A DNA stretch of 44,416 nt from Thermoguttaceae bacterium (GTDB taxonomy: Bacteria > Planctomycetota > Planctomycetia > Pirellulales > Thermoguttaceae), in assembly GCA_028694795.1 (NCBI GenBank), contig JAQVKF010000007.1, positions 1 through 44,416 of the forward strand. Reading direction: 5' to 3'. Below the pieces are notes generated by a model that did no database searches, was not told the origin of the DNA, and saw nothing but the letters and a program-made list of their open reading frames with translations. Shown piece after piece: positions 40,616-44,416 of this stretch. The translations under genes and the position numbers were made by a program. Numbering within the stretch: position 1 is the stretch's first letter; every line of letters starts with the position of its first letter.

Positions 40616-41857
40616 TCAGTGGAGTGTAAAATAAAAGGTGCTTCCCAAACCGACTTCCGAATGGATGCCGATCAGCCCGCCGTGACGTTCCACGATACGT
40701 CGGCAAGTGGCCAAACCGATGCCGTATCCCATCGTAGGGACCAGTGTGCGAGGCTCGGTCCTCAATGCCGAAACCGACGCCGAAGTGGAAGCGGCGGTCG
40801 GGGCAGAGGAACACGATTCACGATCGAAAATCAAGGGCTGGTGTTCCGGTGGAATCCCGATACCACGATCCGACACCACAAAAATGGTCGATTTTGTGCG
40901 AATCGAAGGGGGGACGTTCTCTAATATTATGGCACGCCAGTCCAGCGAGGCTTCCGTCGCGGAATGTGTGGCCGTCTCCATTTGACCGTTGACGATGGCG
41001 GCAATCCATACCTTCGGCGTCTCGGCACCTCCGTACCGAATGGCGTTGCTAATCAAATTTTGGAATAACAGGTGAAGTAATACGGGATCGGCGGCGATAT
41101 CGGGCAACGTGCTACGAATGATGGTTGTTCCATGCTCCGCCACTCGATCGCTCAGCTCGCACAAGACGCGATCGAGAATCTGATCGGTTCGAATTTTCGT
41201 CGTTTGTACAATGGCGGCTCCCGGTCGAGCCTGTCGCAACAGCGTTTGAATCCGCGAGGCCAGTTCCTTCGCCGAATCCTCCGCATACTGCAAGTAAGCC
41301 AGTTCCTTTTCTTTGGGGGGCAGTGTGGCGAATTCCTCCAATGAATTCGCATGTTCGGAATGCTTTGTCGTGTTGGAATTTTCTGCCGCGCAAGGCGGGA
41401 CGCTCGTTACGCTGTCGGTCTCCGGAAGTTTCGTGTACCCCGCAAGTTTTCGGAACCGTTCTAAACTGCGTCGAATGACATGAAGCGGGTCCTGCAAATC
41501 GTGTGAAACCGCGTGGGCGAAATGTTTCAGATCTCGGTTCGATCGCTCCAGTTCTTGCCGCGATTGCTGCCAGGCGGTGCGTTGCTTTGCGAGACGGTCA
41601 AGCATACACCGATGAACACGTCGAAGCTGCTCCATCCGCCGCGTATGTTCCCGTCTCCAAGCTCGTTTACTTAACATGCCGAACAGGATTGCCAATATAT
41701 CGAATCCTATCACCCAAAAAAATACGCCTCTATTCGTTCCACGTGTCAAAAGTTCACGCAATAAGCCGAACTGAGTACCTAAAAGTAGTAATATACCACT
41801 ATAAAACAACCATCGAGCCGCGTTAAAATTCCTATGTTTCCTCGGTTTTCGCCCCAT
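40616..41857 (-). CDS. Membrane-bound sensor histidine kinase
   Basis: 413 residues. Two membrane segments (about 14-34 and 45-61) flank only a few residues, so there is no extracytoplasmic sensor. A coiled linker leads to the HisKA block HAVSHDLQDPLHVIRR (phosphoacceptor H119). The HATPase part has the N box QNLISNAIRYGG (266-277), G1 VSDRGIGIP (328-336) and G2 GYGIGLATCRRIVERHGG (377-394). Two insertions are unusual: about 30 residues of Ser/Thr/Glu after the phosphorylated helix (145-180) and a Ser/Ala/Thr-rich stretch in the ATP lid (348-372). ATG 41857 is chosen because GAGG lies five bases upstream; the frame is open upstream without a site. It probably phosphorylates the downstream receiver. 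Confidence 0.9.
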   Translation of the reverse strand: MGRKPRKHRNFNAARWLFYSGILLLLGTQFGLLRELLTRGTNRGVFFWVIGFDILAILFGMLSKRAWRREHTRRMEQLRRVHRCMLDRLAKQRTAWQQSRQELERSNRDLKHFAHAVSHDLQDPLHVIRRSLERFRKLAGYTKLPETDSVTSVPPCAAENSNTTKHSEHANSLEEFATLPPKEKELAYLQYAEDSAKELASRIQTLLRQARPGAAIVQTTKIRTDQILDRVLCELSDRVAEHGTTIIRSTLPDIAADPVLLHLLFQNLISNAIRYGGAETPKVWIAAIVNGQMETATHSATEASLDWRAIILENVPPSIRTKSTIFVVSDRGIGIPPEHQPLIFDRESCSSAPTAASTSASVSALRTEPRTLVPTMGYGIGLATCRRIVERHGGLIGIHSEVGLGSTFYFTLH

Positions 41858-42077
41858 AGATACCTCGCTATTCGCTTGATTGCTATTCGGCATACTCGGT
41901 TTGGACCAACATTCCGCTGTCTCAATCAATCTTTTTGTACAGGTTCGATTGGGCAGGTATTTGCGACCGCGTTTTTCGCCCCCAAAATGACTCTGGGCCA
42001 AAGTCAAATCGGTCGCATTCCGGATAGAGTTCACATGTAGGTTACTCTAGCCGAATTACTGGGTTGATTCAATATGG

Positions 42078-42237
42078 TACGGTAAAAAATAGTAGGGTAA
42101 ATCTGTAACAGATTGTAAAATAAGGAGTTATTGAGTTTTCTTGTTTAGCGTAAAAACTTTGGAACGGGATGCGGACGAGGCTTCTACCACGTGAAAACAC
42201 CTAAACGGGATGGTGGAACAGAGTATTTTTTACCGTA
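42078..42237. repeat. 160-base element with perfect 14-base terminal inverted repeats
   Basis: TACGGTAAAAAATA (42078-42091) and TATTTTTTACCGTA (42224-42237) are exact inverted copies. The outermost TA on each side could be a target duplication, as made by IS630/mariner-type elements, which would make this a MITE. It lies between the divergent kinase genes and contains no ORF; an AATCTG/CAGATT hairpin is inside. A pair of operator sites is an alternative reading. The rest of 41858-42386 shows nothing more. Confidence 0.55.
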
Positions 42238-42386
42238 ACGAGATGATATGAGACCACCTCTTTTGGGCTGAAATGGGTAAAAATAGAGAAGTTCGCGAAC
42301 GTTCTAGGAGTGGGGGCTTCCGTTGGAGAAGAAATGGGGATACTATAGTGTTATTGGTTCGTTGAATGATGCCGTTGGAATAGGAT

Positions 42387-44180
42387 ATGCGTATGCCGTC
42401 AACGTTTTTCGAAAAAATACGCGAAAATTTAAGATTCGGTCACGTGGCCTCGACACAGGATGTATTGTCCGACTCGTCGGAGCCAACGGAGTCGGAACGT
42501 CCGAAAATGCGCATCGTCGAGGGTTCTGCGTCGCATTTCGTTGATGAGACGACTCAGCTGCTTCGAACACGTTTGAACGCCGTGGTTTGGATTACGACGT
42601 TTGTTTTTGGCTTACCGTTTGTTCTGTCGCTCGTTTTTGGCCATCCCGGGCCATTGCCGAGTTTTCGTGCGGTGAATCTGCTGCTATGTGTGGTACTGCT
42701 CATCATATTTGGGCGATTTCGACAGATTCCGGGGCCGGTACTGCGTGTTTTCGAGTTTGGACTTTATGTGATCGTTTCGCTCCAAGTGGTGTTGATGCTT
42801 TGGGCGGGGATTTTCCGCGAGATCAGTTTGGGCGATCCGTTCGGCGCGGCGACGCACGCGCACGTGCTACTGGCTGGTTGGGCGTTATTACTCCAGACGT
42901 TCACGGTTCTTTTGCCCAATACGTGGAAACGCGCGTTGAGCGTGATGTTGCCCTTGTCGTTGTTTCCGTATTTGGCCACCTGGTGGATGGTGCATTACGC
43001 GCTTCCGCCGGATGTTTTGACGCAACACATTCATGAGTTAGGCCTGTGTTTTGAACAGGGAATCCAAACATTGGTGCCGATTTCGTTGTTTTCCGTGGTC
43101 ACCGGGACAGTCAGCGCGCATGTGTTGTATTCTGTGCGTAAACAGGCGTTTCGCAATCGTCAATTGGGACAATACGTACTGAAAGAAAAACTCGGCAGTG
43201 GTGGTATGGGCGAGGTTTATCGTGCGGAACACCAATTGCTAAAACGTCCGTGCGCGGTCAAATTGATCCATCCGGAGAAGGCTGGCAGTCCCGTTACGTT
43301 GATGCGATTTGAGCGAGAAGTGTGCGCGACGGCTCAATTGACACATTTGAACACGGTCGAAATTTTCGATTACGGCCGCTCGGATGACGGAACGTTTTAT
43401 TGCGTAATGGAGCTGTTGCCAGGGATGACGCTGGATGAACTGGTCAAACGTTATGGACCGTTGCCTGCCGGACGAGTGATTTGGTTCTTGCGACAGGTCT
43501 GTGGGGCACTCCATGAGGCACATGGCAAAGGTCTGATCCATCGGGATATCAAGCCGGCTAATATTTTCGCCGCTGAACGTGGCGGAGTTTTTGATGTGGC
43601 GAAATTGCTCGATTTTGGACTCGTTCGTAAGATTCAGAGTCGTTCCGCGGTACCGGGCGTATCGGGATTGATCGGCGCGATGGGACACAGCGACGGTGAA
43701 CGACCGATTACGGATTCGGAAGCGGTGTCACGTCCGGGGCGATTCTGCGGTACACCCTTTTATATGTGTCCAGAACAGGCAAAAAATTACGAAAATTTAG
43801 ATGCGCGTAGCGATATCTATTCGTTGGGCGCGGTGGCGTACTATCTGCTCACCGGACGTCCACCGTTCATCGGAAACTCGATTCGTGAACTCGTGGCCCA
43901 ACATTTGCAAAGTCGCGTCGAACCGCCGCGTAGTCGGAACGTAGAAGTACCGGAAGATTTAGAAGCTATCGTGTTGCGTTGTCTCGAAAAAACTCCCGAA
44001 AATCGATATCAAAATGTGGTCGAACTCGAACGTGCGCTGATGAGGTGCGAAGATGTGCCGCGATGGAACGAAGATTTGGCGTTGGAATGGTGGCAGCGGA
44101 TGCGAGAAGTCGAACGACTCCAACGGCTCTCTCCGGTTGATCCAGACGCTCCGACACTCGACAGTGAAGATGGTCCATGA
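42387..44180 (+). CDS. Ser/Thr protein kinase with N-terminal polytopic membrane domain
   Basis: 597 residues. After a roughly 60-residue hydrophilic start, six or so membrane segments (about 65-250) precede the kinase domain, opposite to the usual PknB order (kinase first, one membrane pass after). The kinase (about 262-555) is complete: GSGGMGEVY (270-278), CAVKL with K292, HRDIKPAN (385-392, catalytic D387), DFG (409-411) and GTPFYMCPEQ (455-464), APE-like. The activation loop carries an extra Gly/Ser-rich stretch (about 416-450). The C-terminus is acidic. It likely phosphorylates cytoplasmic proteins in response to a membrane signal. ATG 42387 (GGAA six bases upstream) and ATG 42393 (AGGA seven bases upstream) are equally plausible starts. 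Confidence 0.93.
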   Translation: MRMPSTFFEKIRENLRFGHVASTQDVLSDSSEPTESERPKMRIVEGSASHFVDETTQLLRTRLNAVVWITTFVFGLPFVLSLVFGHPGPLPSFRAVNLLLCVVLLIIFGRFRQIPGPVLRVFEFGLYVIVSLQVVLMLWAGIFREISLGDPFGAATHAHVLLAGWALLLQTFTVLLPNTWKRALSVMLPLSLFPYLATWWMVHYALPPDVLTQHIHELGLCFEQGIQTLVPISLFSVVTGTVSAHVLYSVRKQAFRNRQLGQYVLKEKLGSGGMGEVYRAEHQLLKRPCAVKLIHPEKAGSPVTLMRFEREVCATAQLTHLNTVEIFDYGRSDDGTFYCVMELLPGMTLDELVKRYGPLPAGRVIWFLRQVCGALHEAHGKGLIHRDIKPANIFAAERGGVFDVAKLLDFGLVRKIQSRSAVPGVSGLIGAMGHSDGERPITDSEAVSRPGRFCGTPFYMCPEQAKNYENLDARSDIYSLGAVAYYLLTGRPPFIGNSIRELVAQHLQSRVEPPRSRNVEVPEDLEAIVLRCLEKTPENRYQNVVELERALMRCEDVPRWNEDLALEWWQRMREVERLQRLSPVDPDAPTLDSEDGP

Positions 44181-44324
44181 GGTGTGAATCCATGGGGCGA
44201 TGATCCACGGCGTTGCCGCCATGTTCAATAATCGCCCGCTGTTGGGCCATTGTCGGAAGCCCGCGGCCCCATCAGAAGCCTGCGGATTCCCTTTCTTTGC
44301 GAAAATGAAAGCGGCGTTCGTCGA

Positions 44325-44416
44325 TTATTTTGAACGTATGGCGTACATTTCGTCACCGATCTGACGTGCTGCCTCGATCAGTTCTGGGTATGGCGTATCG
44401 ACAATGTCGATAAATC
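44325..44416 (-). CDS. C-terminal end of an unknown protein (truncated by window edge)
   Basis: The minus-strand frame is open from the right edge and stops with TAA at 44325. The 29 visible residues (FIDIVDTPYPELIEAARQIG, then DEMYAIRSK) read as a genuine amphipathic helix end. No family can be named. It converges with the kinase gene; the 144 bases between them contain an imperfect direct repeat GAAGCC(C/T)GCGG near 44255-44285 and no gene. Confidence 0.6.
   Translation of the reverse strand, partial: FIDIVDTPYPELIEAARQIGDEMYAIRSK

Overview
The window looks like a piece of a Planctomycetota chromosome, probably Pirellulales-like. The evidence is the gene content: a prepilin-like DUF1559 protein paired with a small lipoprotein, a DUF1570 putative metallopeptidase, a BBP7-like outer-membrane barrel with a second porin-like barrel, a ClpC of the planctomycete type, a membrane-anchored PknB-like kinase, Tat-exported enzymes and several secreted glycosidase-like proteins. 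No tRNA, rRNA, CRISPR array or intact transposase gene was seen.

Layout. 1-1579: three tightly packed plus-strand genes, namely the end of an unknown gene, a papain-like protein and a small membrane/coiled-coil protein, in a phage-like arrangement. 1980-10044: three exported carbohydrate-active enzymes (a TIM-barrel/GATase-like protein, a GH36-type alpha-galactosidase with an NPCBM module, and a WbsX/GH99-like lipoprotein). 10365-15209: a propeller-like lipoprotein, a dispersed repeat, a HEAT-repeat lipoprotein (minus) and a DUF1570 protein. 15369-18659: a large two-module glycosidase. 18939-24818 (all minus): clpC, a TPR membrane protein preceded by a tightly coupled small ORF, DUF1559 and a lipoprotein. 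25645-30250: two outer-membrane barrels with small ORFs and long, highly structured intergenic RNA-like stretches. 30478-31141: a half-size EamA transporter followed by a second copy of the dispersed repeat. 31461-36146 (minus): an AmiE-like/NamZ-like fusion and the valine-pyruvate aminotransferase AvtA. 36621-39768: a Tat-exported hydrolase-like protein and CdsA. 39985-41857 (minus): response regulator and histidine kinase. 42387-44180: a Ser/Thr kinase with an N-terminal polytopic membrane domain. The right edge cuts a minus-strand gene.

How the genes may work together. The secreted glycosidases suggest breakdown of alpha-galactoside- or rhamnoside-containing and possibly mannose-rich glycans outside the cytoplasm; no SusC/D or transporter genes accompany them. 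The serine hydrolase/NamZ fusion points to peptidoglycan turnover or scavenging. The histidine kinase, response regulator and Ser/Thr kinase form a signalling cluster around a short inverted-repeat element. Several small genes and starts here were found by reading frames in the gaps and carry lower confidence.
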